From positions 1,612,001-1,676,000 of the forward strand of contig NZ_LT985188.1 of the NCBI RefSeq assembly GCF_900289045.1: a DNA stretch of 64,000 bases. The letters run 5' to 3'. The notes beneath the pieces are model-generated. The model made no database searches. It was given only the letters and a program-made list of their open reading frames with translations, and was not told the origin of the DNA. Below, piece by piece: positions 53,576 through 62,653 of this stretch. A program made the translations under genes and the position numbers. The DNA is from Micropruina glycogenica (lineage in GTDB: Bacteria; Actinomycetota; Actinomycetes; Propionibacteriales; Propionibacteriaceae). The first letter of the stretch is position 1. Each line of letters starts with the position of its first letter.

Positions 53576-54853
53576 ATGGACAGCTACGACGTCGTGGACC
53601 TGATTCGAGCCAAGCGTGACGGTCGCGCGCTGGCCGACGCCGAGATCGAGTGGCTGATTCCCGCCTACACCGACGGTCGCATCGGCGACGAGCAGATGGC
53701 GGCGCTGGCCATGGCGATCGTCTTTCGGGGCCTGGATGAGGCCGAGCTCAACGCGTGGACGGCCGCCATGATCGCCACGGGCGAGCGCATGGACTTCAGC
53801 GGGCTGCAGCGTCCGGTGGTCGACAAGCACTCCACCGGCGGTGTGGGCGACATGATCACGCTGCCCCTGGCGCCCATCGTCGCCGCTTGTGGCGCGGCGG
53901 TTCCCCAGTTGTCGGGCCGTGGCCTCGGGCACACCGGCGGCACCCTCGACAAGCTGGAGGCGATTTCTGGCTGGCGGGCCGATCTCGACCCCGCCGCCAT
54001 GATGCGCTTGCTCGACGAGGTGGGTGCGGTGATCTGCTCCCCCGGTCCGGGCCTGGCGCCGGCCGACAAGAAGCTCTACGCACTGCGCGACGTGACCGGC
54101 ACGGTGGAGTCGATTCCGCTGATCGCGTCGTCGATCATGAGCAAGAAGATCGCCGAGGGCACCCCCGCGCTGGTGCTCGACGTCAAGACCGGTGCGGGGG
54201 CGTTCATGCGCCGGCGCGCCGACGCCGAGCAGTTGGCGCGCACGATGGTGGGCCTGGGTACCGCCGCCGGGGTGCGCACGGTGGCGTACGTGACGTCGAT
54301 GGAGTCGCCGCTGGGCCGGGCCGCGGGCAACGCGGTCGAGGTGGCGCAGGCGGTGGACGTGCTCAATGGCGACGGCCCGGCGGACGTGGTGGAGCTCACT
54401 CTGACGCTGGCGCGGGCGATGCTCGAAACCGTCGGCATCGAGGCCGACCCGGCCGAGGCGCTGGCGTCGGGCCGGGCGCTGCAAGTCTGGGGGGCGATGA
54501 TCCGCGGCCAGGGCGGCGACCCCGACGCGCCGCTGCCCGTCGCCTCGCATACCAGGGTGATCGAGGCGCCCCGCCCGGGGGTACTGACCCGGTTGGACGC
54601 CCTCGCCGTGGGCGTCGCGGCCTGGCGACTGGGGGCCGGACGAGCCCGCAAGGAAGACCCGGTACAGGCCGCCGCAGGTGTCACCTGGACGGCCGGCGTC
54701 GGCGATCGAGTCGAGGCCGGGCAACCCTTGTTCACGCTGCACACCGACACCCCTGAGCGCTTCGAGCGGGCGGAACAGGCACTGGACGGCGGGTGGGAAA
54801 TCGGCGAGGGACCCGCCGAAGCGGGTCCCCTGGTGCTGGAACGGATCGAGTGA
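53576..54853 (+). CDS. deoA: Thymidine/pyrimidine-nucleoside phosphorylase
   Basis: 425 residues. KHSTGGVGD phosphate-binding signature (about residues 84-92), SGRGLGHTGGTLDKLEAI and SSIMSKKIAEG. Phosphorolyses thymidine/deoxyuridine in nucleoside salvage. ATG at 53576 with CATACT (53563-53568) 7 nt upstream. The C-terminal pyrimidine-phosphorylase barrel-sandwich domain is intact. Confidence 0.95.
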   Translation: MDSYDVVDLIRAKRDGRALADAEIEWLIPAYTDGRIGDEQMAALAMAIVFRGLDEAELNAWTAAMIATGERMDFSGLQRPVVDKHSTGGVGDMITLPLAPIVAACGAAVPQLSGRGLGHTGGTLDKLEAISGWRADLDPAAMMRLLDEVGAVICSPGPGLAPADKKLYALRDVTGTVESIPLIASSIMSKKIAEGTPALVLDVKTGAGAFMRRRADAEQLARTMVGLGTAAGVRTVAYVTSMESPLGRAAGNAVEVAQAVDVLNGDGPADVVELTLTLARAMLETVGIEADPAEALASGRALQVWGAMIRGQGGDPDAPLPVASHTRVIEAPRPGVLTRLDALAVGVAAWRLGAGRARKEDPVQAAAGVTWTAGVGDRVEAGQPLFTLHTDTPERFERAEQALDGGWEIGEGPAEAGPLVLERIE

Positions 54854-54854
54854 G

Positions 54855-55097
54855 TCAGACCCACCTGTCGCATAGTGCCACCCGGCGATTCGCCGCGACG
54901 TTCACGAACAGCACCCGGTGGCAGTACGTGGGCACCGAGGCCACGTACGAGCCGTTGATCTGTCGGCACTGGTTCGACCAATTGCAGTAGAAGTAGTTGG
55001 GCACGATTGCCGTGATCGCCTGCGACGGCGTCGCCGATTGCATGACTCCCCCGCCGGTGACCAGCAGCGCGGCGGCGGTGGCGGTGAGCTTCTTCAT
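54855..55097 (-). CDS. Small secreted cysteine-rich protein
   Basis: 80 residues: signal peptide MKKLTATAAALLVTGGGVMQ with cleavage near ATPSQA, leaving about 50 residues with four cysteines (YFYCNW, NQCRQ, TYCHRV, ALCDRWV), compatible with two disulfides. Not a family I recognise. ATG at 55097 with AGGAGG upstream. Converges on deoA with 1 bp between stops. Confidence 0.75.
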   Translation of the reverse strand: MKKLTATAAALLVTGGGVMQSATPSQAITAIVPNYFYCNWSNQCRQINGSYVASVPTYCHRVLFVNVAANRRVALCDRWV

Positions 55098-55491
55098 GAT
55101 GTTCCTCCTGCGGTAGTTCCCCGGTGGTGGGGCTGCAACAACAGTCGCCTTCGGGCGCTAAGCACCAGATAAAGGAACCGCTGATCAACGCGCGGTCTTG
55201 GTTGAGCTTGTCGAAACCGCTAGCCGCAACAGGTCTCGACAAGCTCGATCAACGGTTGGGGGCGTCGGATGAAGTGGATCTCGACAAGCTCGATCGGCAG
55301 TCTTGACGAGAGTTCGACCAGCCTGGAATTGCCTCATGCTACCGAGGGCGAGTCGCCCTTCCGATGAGGACACGCCCGAAATAGTCAGGGTCACTAATAC
55401 CTGGCAGAGTGGATGGCGGGCAAGCCTTCCCCCCGCCTCGCCGGTGCCCCTCCACCACCCGAATGAAACCTGAAAGGCCCGAAACGCCGCC
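55098..55491. repeat. Intergenic region with family E repeats
   Basis: Carries GTTGAGCTTGTCGAAACCGC, GTCTCGACAAGCTCGATCAA and ATCTCGACAAGCTCGATCGG units (55201-55305), in both orientations. The 3' part should hold the promoter of the CBM48-like gene. Nothing else is visible. Confidence 0.65.
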
Positions 55492-55782
55492 ATGCTGAAG
55501 CTCACCGGTTCGACCAAGTCCCCCACCCGCACGATCACGTTCGCACTGCCGTCCGACCACCCGGCCGGCAAAGTGTCGGTGGTGGGCAACTTCAACGACT
55601 GGACCCCTGGCGCCGCCCCGCTGAAGAAGCGCTCCAACGGCACCATGAGCACCACGGTGAAGGTGCCCGCCGACTACATCGTGGCCTTCCGCTACCTGGG
55701 TGAGAACGACGCCTGGTTCGACGAGCCCGAGGCCGATTTCATCGACGCCGGCGCGAGCGTGATTCTGGCCCGCGCGAGCTGA
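55492..55782 (+). CDS. Stand-alone CBM48/isoamylase-N-like (glycogen-recognition) domain protein
   Basis: 96 residues. PAGKVSVVGNFNDWTPGAAPLKKRSNGTMSTTVKVP and YIVAFRYLGENDAWFDEPEADF match the AMPK/isoamylase early-set domain with the conserved VxGxFNxW motif. Probably binds alpha-glucan or a partner enzyme. ATG at 55492. Its 3' end overlaps the convergent DUF1361 gene by 44 bp. Confidence 0.85.
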   Translation: MLKLTGSTKSPTRTITFALPSDHPAGKVSVVGNFNDWTPGAAPLKKRSNGTMSTTVKVPADYIVAFRYLGENDAWFDEPEADFIDAGASVILARAS

Positions 55783-56437
55783 TTCGAGCATCGCTCGCCT
55801 GGCCCACCCGCCAGGCGAGCGCGTAGGCCACGGCCAGCCCGCAGGTCATCGCGGTGATCAGTGCCGCCATCACCGGCATGCTGAACGGGCCGGACAGGTC
55901 GAAGGCCACCGTTCGCATCAGGGCGAACGGGTCGGCGAGCACGTCCCAACTGTTGAAGCGGTGCACGCGGCCCAGATAGATGCCGATCGCTCCGAGCGGC
56001 AGTGCCAGGGCCACCAACGCCACCCCCGCCGTCGACCCGTACCGGACGGCCACGACCCGTTGCATCAGCACCAGGGACGCCAGCCCGAGCGCCAGCCCGG
56101 TGGCCGCGAACAGGGCGATGAGTGTGACCTCGACCCACGTGACGGTGACGCCCGGACGACGCAGGTGCACCACGTCGGTGACGATGTAAGGGGCGTTGGG
56201 CCAGAACAACAGCCACAGCGTGCCCAGGGGCAGCACGCCGCGGCGTCCGGTTCCTGCGACGAGGGTGGCCGCCACCGCGGCCAGGTACGGCAACCAGGCC
56301 AGAAAGAGGTTCCAGGACAGGAACCCGTACCTGGGCGTCCCGGTCAACGCCATGCGCGTGGCCAGGGCACCGATCGCCACCACCGTCGCGCCGGCGAGGC
56401 CGATGGTGAGCCGCAGCGGCACGCGAAGCGTCGACAT
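55739..56437 (-). CDS. DUF1361 membrane protein
   Basis: 232 residues with about seven hydrophobic helices; PNAPYIVTDVVHLR and the IGIYLGRVHRFNSWDVL motif identify DUF1361. Function unknown. ATG at 56437 with TAGCGT (56449-56444) 6 nt upstream, so leaderless. Confidence 0.85.
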   Translation of the reverse strand: MSTLRVPLRLTIGLAGATVVAIGALATRMALTGTPRYGFLSWNLFLAWLPYLAAVAATLVAGTGRRGVLPLGTLWLLFWPNAPYIVTDVVHLRRPGVTVTWVEVTLIALFAATGLALGLASLVLMQRVVAVRYGSTAGVALVALALPLGAIGIYLGRVHRFNSWDVLADPFALMRTVAFDLSGPFSMPVMAALITAMTCGLAVAYALAWRVGQASDARISSRGPESRSRRRR

Positions 56438-56892
56438 GGCGTCACGCTAGCCGGGGCGAGTGTGGCAAGGCATCCGACCGAGGACCTCCAGTTTCTACCA
56501 CCTGAGTGCCTCTTCGGGTGGCCACAGGCCCCACGTGGCGCGAGTTAGGAACCGTCCCCAACCCGCGCCATTCGATGCCGTCATGCTCTGCCAGACACTT
56601 CTGGGTGCAGGCGATCGACTGCGCCACCTCGGATGTGTTCGCGCTCGCCCACGTGATCAGTCGCGACGCTGACGGCGCTGCTGCATCACCTCATGGATCC
56701 CGTTTCATCGTCGGGTGCAGGGCGTCGCCGGCCACCCCCAGTTCGTCCAGCTCTGTACGACCTGAGGTCGCTGGTTGAACCGTGGGAACCGTCCCCTGAA
56801 CGGAGAAAGCTCGTCGAAACCCCGGCACCGCAAGGGTCTCGACAAGCTCGACCAGCGATCACCAGCGTCTCGAAGTCGAACCCGGAGGTCTT
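56438..56892. repeat. Intergenic region with families A and E
   Basis: Contains an inverted family A element (GGCGCGAGTTAGGAACC near 56537 and CCCCAACCCGCGCC), a second A core (about 56786-56796) and family E units (56805-56880, including GTCTCGACAAGCTCGACCAG). No gene is visible. Confidence 0.65.
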
Positions 56893-57546
56893 TCAGCGGT
56901 CTTGTCCGAGCCGACGGCGGTCGAGCCAGTTGGCGCCGCGGGCCTTGAACGAACCGAGGCCGACGGAACCGCGAACGACGATCAACGGATTACCCCACGC
57001 CGCCCGGCTCGGCACCTTGGACGACACCGAGCCCCACGTCTTTCCCAGCCGATCGACCTGCACCGCCCAGCCTTCGGGCACCACCAGCACGACGGCGCCC
57101 GCCCCGGGGAGAACCTCGAGGTCGATCAGCTCGCTCGTGGTCGTCGCCTGCAGGCAGTCGAGTCGAACGGTGTCGGCCAATGCCTGCACCTGTAGAAAGG
57201 GCGGCACCTGCCATTCACCGGTGCGCTTGGCGCCGGTGAAACCGGCGTTGATCAGCAGCGGATCATGGGGCGACCAGCCGGGCGGGGCGGTGGGGTCGGA
57301 CGAACCCCGGTAGCCCGCGACCGGGTAACCCTGGACCGGCTGCAACTGAACCGGAGGCGCCGGCGGACGAAGGTCGCCCAGCAGGGCGTCCAGGTCGGCG
57401 TAGGTGCGAGCTGCCTGTGCGAGGGCGCTTCGCTCGGTGAGTTCATCGGGGGTCAGCTTGCCGTCCACCGCGGCCTGCTGCAGTTCGGCAACAGCCGCAC
57501 TGCGCTCGGCGTTGCCGACCCGAAGCTGTTCGTGGGGATCGCTCAT
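56893..57546 (-). CDS. DUF1707 domain protein
   Basis: 217 residues. N-terminal DUF1707 (LRVGNAERSAAVAELQQAAV DGKLTPDELTERS) acts as a SHOCT-like interaction module. The C-terminal part has a repeated beta pattern (VRLDCLQATTTSELIDLEVLPGAGAVVLVVPEGW), as in LiaF-like cell-wall-stress proteins. Probably cytosolic or membrane-associated; role unknown. ATG at 57546 with TAGGAT (57558-57553) 6 nt upstream. Confidence 0.8.
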   Translation of the reverse strand: MSDPHEQLRVGNAERSAAVAELQQAAVDGKLTPDELTERSALAQAARTYADLDALLGDLRPPAPPVQLQPVQGYPVAGYRGSSDPTAPPGWSPHDPLLINAGFTGAKRTGEWQVPPFLQVQALADTVRLDCLQATTTSELIDLEVLPGAGAVVLVVPEGWAVQVDRLGKTWGSVSSKVPSRAAWGNPLIVVRGSVGLGSFKARGANWLDRRRLGQDR

Positions 57547-57929
57547 GGGCCGATCCTACGAGCCGGGCGCGGGACGACACTTGAGGGGCGTCCCCGAGAC
57601 CAACCCTGAGACTCGACAATCACCGGCCAGTTCGAGCGACGAGATCCCGGCGTTCGCCGGGATGACGCGATAGGCGCCAACTCTCCGCGTTCGCCGCGAT
57701 GACGAGATAGACGTCGACTCTCCGCGTTCACCCGCACGACGAGAAAGGCGCCCTCTCACCTCGTCATCCCGGCGAACGCCGGGATCTCTGGTCCGTGACG
57801 CTGCTCCGGCTGAGCTTGCGGCGGAAACACCAACGGCCCAGCACCGATCCCTTGGGCACCAACGTGCACGATCGTGGCCCGATCACCACCCGCGATCGTG
57901 CGTGTCGTTTCGGGTGTGCGACTCCGGCC
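57547..57929. repeat. Intergenic region with family D palindromes
   Basis: Complete family D unit at about 57643-57666 and an inverted one at 57762-57787 (CGTCATCCCGGCGAACGCCG). Between them are degraded copies (CTCTCCGCGTTCGCC) at intervals of about 40 bp. The pair would form a long stem. No gene is visible. Confidence 0.7.
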
Positions 57930-59525
57930 TCAGCCGACCGGAACGGCCCGCTTGGTCAGCCCCCAGCGGTAGGCGTCGTACAACGCCTCCCAGCTCGCCT
58001 CGATCACGTTGGTGCCCACGCCCACCGTCGTCCAGGTGCGCTCGCCGTCGGTGGTGTCGATGAGGGTGCGCACGATCGCGTCGGTGCCGTGGCCCTGGTC
58101 GAGAATGCGCACCCGGTAGTCGATCAACTCGAAGTCGTCCACATGCGCGTAGGCCTGCTTGAGGGCCGCCCGCAGCGCCATGTCGAGCGCGTTCACCGGC
58201 CCGTGGCCCTCGCCCACGTAGGCCAAAACCTCGCCGCGGGCGCGCAGCTTGACCGTCGCCTCGGAATCGCCTTCGGGCTTCACCTCATGCCCGGTGAGCA
58301 CCCGCCAGCTGAGCACCTCGAAGAAGTCGTCGCCCAACTCGAGTTGCTCACGCAGCAGCAGTTCGAAGCTGGCGTCGGCCGACTCGTAGCTGTAGCCGTC
58401 CATCTCACGCTGCTTGACCACGTCGGTGATGCGTCCGGCCAGCTCGCGATCGGACAGGTCGTAGCCGAGCTCCTCGCCCTTGAGCTGAATGTTCGCCCGG
58501 CCGGCCATGTCGCTCACCAGCATGCGCATGTCGTTGCCCACCAGGGTGGGGTCGATGTGCTGGTAGAGATTGGCGTCGACCTTGATCGCGGACGCGTGCA
58601 GCCCGGCCTTGTGCGCGAACGCCGAGATGCCCACGTAGGGCTGCCTGCTGTTCGGCGGCACGTTGGTGATGCCCGAGATGGCGTGGCTGATGCGAGTGGC
58701 CTCACGCAGCGACGCCTCCGACACCAGCGACCAGCCGTACTTCAGCTGCAGGTTCGCGATCAGCGTGATGATGTTGGCGTTGCCGGTGCGCTCGCCGTGC
58801 CCGTTCACGGTGCCCTGAATGTGCATCACGCCCGCGTCGACCGCGGCGAGCGTGTTGGCCACCGCACAGCCGGTGTCGTTGTGGCAGTGGACGCCCAGGT
58901 CGACGCCGATCGCGCTCGCGGCGGTGACGATGTCACCCATCTGGGACGGCAGCATGCCGCCGTTGGTGTCGCACAGCACGACCACCTCGGCGCCGGCCTC
59001 GGCGGCGGTGCGCACGCACTCCAGCGCATAGGCCGGATTGGATTTGTAGCCGTCGAAGAAGTGCTCGCAGTCGACGAACACCCGGCGGCCGTTGGCCACC
59101 AGGTGACTGACCGTGTCGCGGATCATCTCGAGGTTCTCTTCGAGCGTGGCGTGCAACGCGCGAAACACGTGCTCGTCGTGGCTCTTGGCGACGATGCAGA
59201 TCACCGGTGTGCGGGCGTCGATCAACGCCTGCACCAGCGGATCGTCCGCCGCTTTGGCGCCGACCCTGCGGGTGAAGCCGAACGCCACCAGTTCGGCGTG
59301 GTGCAGTTCGAGTTCGCCGTCGGCGGCGGCCGCGAAGAACGCGGTGTCGTTGGGGTTGGCGCCGGGCCAGCCGCCCTCGATGAAGTTCACCCCGAGTTCG
59401 TCGAGGTGCCGGGCGATCTTGAGCTTGTCGGCGACGGTCAGCCGCAGTCCCTCTTGCTGGGCACCGTCTCGAAGGGTGGTATCGAAGACGTGAAAGGTGT
59501 CGGGGGCCACCGGCAGACTCGTCAT
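57930..59525 (-). CDS. cimA: Citramalate synthase
   Basis: 531 residues of the DRE-TIM metallolyase family: FDTTLRDGAQQEGL (about 14-27), metal site GVHCHNDTG, and a LeuA-like C-terminal regulatory domain (about 390-525). The length and the opening VFDTTLRDGAQQEGL fit CimA, which makes (R)-citramalate from pyruvate and acetyl-CoA in the threonine-independent isoleucine route. ATG at 59525 with GAGG 6 nt upstream. Confidence 0.93.
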   Translation of the reverse strand: MTSLPVAPDTFHVFDTTLRDGAQQEGLRLTVADKLKIARHLDELGVNFIEGGWPGANPNDTAFFAAAADGELELHHAELVAFGFTRRVGAKAADDPLVQALIDARTPVICIVAKSHDEHVFRALHATLEENLEMIRDTVSHLVANGRRVFVDCEHFFDGYKSNPAYALECVRTAAEAGAEVVVLCDTNGGMLPSQMGDIVTAASAIGVDLGVHCHNDTGCAVANTLAAVDAGVMHIQGTVNGHGERTGNANIITLIANLQLKYGWSLVSEASLREATRISHAISGITNVPPNSRQPYVGISAFAHKAGLHASAIKVDANLYQHIDPTLVGNDMRMLVSDMAGRANIQLKGEELGYDLSDRELAGRITDVVKQREMDGYSYESADASFELLLREQLELGDDFFEVLSWRVLTGHEVKPEGDSEATVKLRARGEVLAYVGEGHGPVNALDMALRAALKQAYAHVDDFELIDYRVRILDQGHGTDAIVRTLIDTTDGERTWTTVGVGTNVIEASWEALYDAYRWGLTKRAVPVG

Positions 59526-59605
59526 TGCGCCTCGTTCTGGTCAAGTACTTGGAGAAGAACACAAGTCTGTCGAGTCTCCCGCTAGGTCCACTGCGGGGCA
59601 AACAA

Positions 59606-59620
59606 TCTCAGGCACTGAGA
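59606..59620. promoter_or_regulatory. Palindrome in the cimA-tpx divergent spacer
   Basis: TCTCAG-GCA-CTGAGA, perfect 6-bp arms, midway between the divergent starts of cimA (59525) and tpx (59664). Candidate operator; no family motif matched. Confidence 0.4.
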
Positions 59621-59663
59621 CCTTGCCGTGTCACCTCGTGATCGGCCGAGGTAGACAAGCGAC

Positions 59664-60161
59664 ATGGCCACCACCCAGTACCGCGACCAGACCGTGACCA
59701 CTGTGGGCGAACCCCCCGCTGTCGGCGACCCACTCATTGCCTTCACCCTCACCCTGCCCGATCTCGCCGACTACTCCTCGGACGACCTCGCGGGTCAGCG
59801 GGTCGTGCTCAACGTCTTTCCCAGCGTCGACACCCGCGTGTGCGCGTTGAGCGTGCGCCGCTTCAACGAGCTGGCCGCGGGCCTGGACGGCACCACGGTG
59901 GTCTGCATCAGCCACGACCTGCCCTACGCGTTGGGCCGGTTCTGCGGCGCCGAGGGCATCGACCGGGTGGTCACGGCGTCGGCGTTTCGCAGCACCTTCG
60001 GGGCCGATTACGGCCTCACCATGCTCGACGGGCCGATGCGCGGACTGCTGGCCCGCGCCGTGATCGTCGCCGACGCGGACGGCATCGTGCGGCACGTCCA
60101 GCTCACCGAGAGCATCGGCCAGGAGCCCGACTACGACGCGGCCCTCGCAGCACTGAACTGA
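59664..60161 (+). CDS. tpx: Thiol peroxidase (atypical 2-Cys peroxiredoxin)
   Basis: 165 residues. Peroxidatic cysteine in SVDTRVCALSVRRFN (about residue 60) and resolving cysteine in LGRFCGAEG (about 94), as in Tpx. Reduces hydroperoxides with thioredoxin. ATG at 59664. Confidence 0.94.
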   Translation: MATTQYRDQTVTTVGEPPAVGDPLIAFTLTLPDLADYSSDDLAGQRVVLNVFPSVDTRVCALSVRRFNELAAGLDGTTVVCISHDLPYALGRFCGAEGIDRVVTASAFRSTFGADYGLTMLDGPMRGLLARAVIVADADGIVRHVQLTESIGQEPDYDAALAALN

Positions 60162-60235
60162 TCAACGGCCGGGCGACCGGGCCACGCATGGTGACGTGGT
60201 GAGTCCCGACCGGTACGCGCGGTAGGGTCCAGGCC

Positions 60236-61165
60236 GTGTCACCAACCCCCGACAGGTCACGAGCCATCGTGCTGATGCTCGGCGCGGCGGTTCTGTTCGG
60301 CACCACGGGCACGGCCCAGGCGCTCGGCCCCAGCGGTATGAACCCGTTGAGCGTCGGCGCGGTGCGGCAGTTCAGCGGAGGGCTGATTCTGGCGCTGATC
60401 GGCTTGGTGGCGCTGCTGCGACGACGCGGCGCACGTGTCGCACCCGTGCCGGGGCAGCTCGGCTGGGTGCTGCTCGGCGGCTGTTCGATCATGGCGTTTC
60501 AGGCGACCTTCTTCGCCGGCACGAGCGCCAACGGGGTATCGGTGGGCACCGTGATCGCCCTGGGTTCGAGCCCGCTGTTCGCGGGGGCGTTCGAGTGGCT
60601 GGCGGGCAGCCGTCCAGCACGTTCATGGCTGTTCGCCACGGCGATCGCGGTCGCCGGTTTGGCGCTGCTGTCGGGGGTGCTGGGGTCCGCGCACGCCCTG
60701 CACCCGGGCGAAGTGCTGCTCTCATTGGTCGCGGGCGCCGCGTACGCGGGGTACGCGTTCGCCACCGGCACCCTGTTGCGCCGGGGTATGCCGGCGCTGA
60801 TGGCCACGTCGGCCGTGCTGGGCACCAGCGGGTTGATCGCGGCGTGCGTGCTGCCGTTCGTGGACGTCGGCTGGCTGGCTCAACCACGAGGGCTGGCGAT
60901 GGCCGCCTGGCTCGGCCCGGTGACCGTGGTGGCCTCGTACCTGCTGATGGGTACGGCGCTGCGCACCCTGTCGGCCGCCACTGCGGTGACCCTGGGGCTG
61001 GCTGAGCCGATCACCGCCGCGACCCTCGGCGTGGTGGTGCTGCACGAGTCGCTCGCACCCGCGCAATGGATCGGCCTCGCGGCCGTGCTCGCCGGCGTCC
61101 TTATCGCGGGCTTGGCCGAAGCGGTTCGCCGCCCCACCGCGGACCCCCTCTCGTCCGTCTGTTGA
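60236..61165 (+). CDS. EamA-family transporter
   Basis: 309 residues, about ten hydrophobic helices in two EamA repeats, with GEVLLSLVAGAAYAGYAFATG and AVTLGLAEPITAATLGVVVLHE typical. Substrate unknown. GTG at 60236 with TAGGGT (60223-60228) 7 nt upstream. The 3' end overlaps the small membrane frame on the other strand. Confidence 0.88.
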   Translation: MSPTPDRSRAIVLMLGAAVLFGTTGTAQALGPSGMNPLSVGAVRQFSGGLILALIGLVALLRRRGARVAPVPGQLGWVLLGGCSIMAFQATFFAGTSANGVSVGTVIALGSSPLFAGAFEWLAGSRPARSWLFATAIAVAGLALLSGVLGSAHALHPGEVLLSLVAGAAYAGYAFATGTLLRRGMPALMATSAVLGTSGLIAACVLPFVDVGWLAQPRGLAMAAWLGPVTVVASYLLMGTALRTLSAATAVTLGLAEPITAATLGVVVLHESLAPAQWIGLAAVLAGVLIAGLAEAVRRPTADPLSSVC

Positions 61166-61274
61166 GCCTGGCGAACCCGGTGGGTATCGCGCCCTTGCGG
61201 GGCCTGCGCAGCTGCAGGAGCGCGACCAGCGCGATCGCCGCGACGCCGGCGATCAACCACAGCAGCTCGTTCAC
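61101..61274 (-). CDS. Possible small single-pass membrane protein
   Basis: 57 residues from GTG 61274: VNELLWLIAGVAAIALVALL, then a basic tail (RRPRKGAIPTGFARLNRR). One helix followed by positive charges is consistent with an inner-membrane small protein. It lies 19 bp after the ilvE stop on the same strand and overlaps the 3' end of the EamA gene. No strong ribosome-binding site, so it is uncertain. Confidence 0.35.
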   Translation of the reverse strand: MNELLWLIAGVAAIALVALLQLRRPRKGAIPTGFARLNRRTRGGPRWGGEPLRPSPR

Positions 61275-61293
61275 GGTGTGGACGGGGCGACCG

Positions 61294-62382
61294 CTACACC
61301 ACGCGGCGCAGCCAGCCGTGCACGTCGTCGGCACGGCCGTACTGCACATCGAGAATGGCCGAGCGAATCTGCATGGTGCGCGGGCCCGGCTCATCGCCGA
61401 TCACGTGATTGCCCTGGTGAGAGCGGAATTCGGCGACAGGAGTGAGCACAGCGGCGGTGCCGCAGGCGAACGCTTCGACGATGTCGCCCGAGTCGATGCG
61501 TTCGAAGATCTCGGCCAGGGTGACGGGCCGCGCCACCGGCGTCAGGCCCAGTTCGCCGGCCATGGTGAGAATCGAGTCACGGGTGACCCCCTCGAGAATC
61601 GTGCCGGTGAGCGCGGGCGTGATGAGTTCGCCGCCGGCGGTGACCACCATGATGTTCATGCCGCCCAGTTCTTCGGTGTTCACCCCGGTGCCGGCGTCGG
61701 CGAACAGCACCTGCGAGCAGCCGTGCTCGGCACCCTCGTACTGCGCGATCAGCGATGAGGCGTAGTTGCCGCCGCACTTGGCCGCGCCCGTGCCGCCCTT
61801 GCCGGCCCGGCTGTAGGCGTCGGTGACCCAGATGTTGACCGGCTTCACGCCGCCGGCGAAGTAGGGGCCCACCGGGCTGGCGATCACCGAGTAGGTCACC
61901 TGATGGGCGGCGCGCACCCCGAGAAACGACTCGTTGGCGAACATGAAGGGCCGCAGATACAGGCTGGCCTCCCCACCATGGGCGTCCGGCACCCAGGCGG
62001 CGTCCACCGTGACGAGCTCTTCGATCGAGGTGAGAAAGTCGTCGACCGGCAGTTCGGGCAGCATCAGCCGACGCGCGGACGCGTTCAAGCGCTCGGCGTT
62101 GCGTTCGGGGCGAAACAGCCAGATGGAGCCGTCCGCGTGCCGGTAGGCCTTCAAACCCTCGAAGACCTCTTGGGCGTAGTGCAGTACGGCGGTCGACGGG
62201 TCGAGCTGAAACGGCCCGTAGGGCACCACCGCGTCGTCGGACCACCCGCCGTCCTTGCGCCAGGTCGCCACCGCCATGTGGTCGGTGAAGTAGACCCCGA
62301 AGCCCGGGTCGGCGTGAATGCCGGCGATCTTCTCGGGTGTGGACGGGGTGTCGGTGGCGGTCAGCGGAAAGCGCAGCGGCAT
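61294..62382 (-). CDS. ilvE: Branched-chain amino acid aminotransferase
   Basis: 362 residues of fold-type IV PLP enzymes. YAQEVFEGLKAYR, the PLP lysine in GTGAAKCGGNYASSL, and EELGGMNIMVV. Final step of Leu/Ile/Val synthesis. ATG at 62382 with TATTGT (62395-62390) 7 nt upstream, leaderless; an earlier in-frame ATG (62472) would cross a family C repeat and was rejected. Confidence 0.96.
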   Translation of the reverse strand: MPLRFPLTATDTPSTPEKIAGIHADPGFGVYFTDHMAVATWRKDGGWSDDAVVPYGPFQLDPSTAVLHYAQEVFEGLKAYRHADGSIWLFRPERNAERLNASARRLMLPELPVDDFLTSIEELVTVDAAWVPDAHGGEASLYLRPFMFANESFLGVRAAHQVTYSVIASPVGPYFAGGVKPVNIWVTDAYSRAGKGGTGAAKCGGNYASSLIAQYEGAEHGCSQVLFADAGTGVNTEELGGMNIMVVTAGGELITPALTGTILEGVTRDSILTMAGELGLTPVARPVTLAEIFERIDSGDIVEAFACGTAAVLTPVAEFRSHQGNHVIGDEPGPRTMQIRSAILDVQYGRADDVHGWLRRVV

Positions 62383-62432
62383 GGGCAGGACAATACTCGC
62401 CGGGCGCCGGACGCCGTCCCGCCGCGCGACGG

Positions 62433-62507
62433 TCGTGAAATGACGACGGATTTCGAGGCGCTTGGCGCTCAATCAGCGCCGCCGGCGTCAGAATCGGTCG
62501 TCATTCC
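62433..62507. repeat. Family C palindromic element, second copy
   Basis: TCGTGAAATGACGACGGATT ... AATCGGTCGTCATTCCC with an inner GGCGCTT/AGCGCC region; related to 18652-18729. Confidence 0.65.
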
Positions 62508-62550
62508 CTGGAACTACGAGCGGACGGCCGCAACCGACGGAGTCCCTGAC

Positions 62551-62589
62551 CTGGCGGGAGTTGGGGACGGTTCCGAACTCGCGCCACCC
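62551..62589. repeat. Family A element with GGCGGGAGTT arms
   Basis: TGGCGGGAGTTGGGGACGGT followed by TCCGAACTCGCGCCA: a short hairpin of the same type as 29247-29322, in the ilvE-leuB spacer. Confidence 0.7.
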
Positions 62590-62653
62590 GGTTATCCACA
62601 GGTTTCGTGAGACTCGCATTCGCTGGCCACCACACCTCTCCTAAGGTGGCCGG

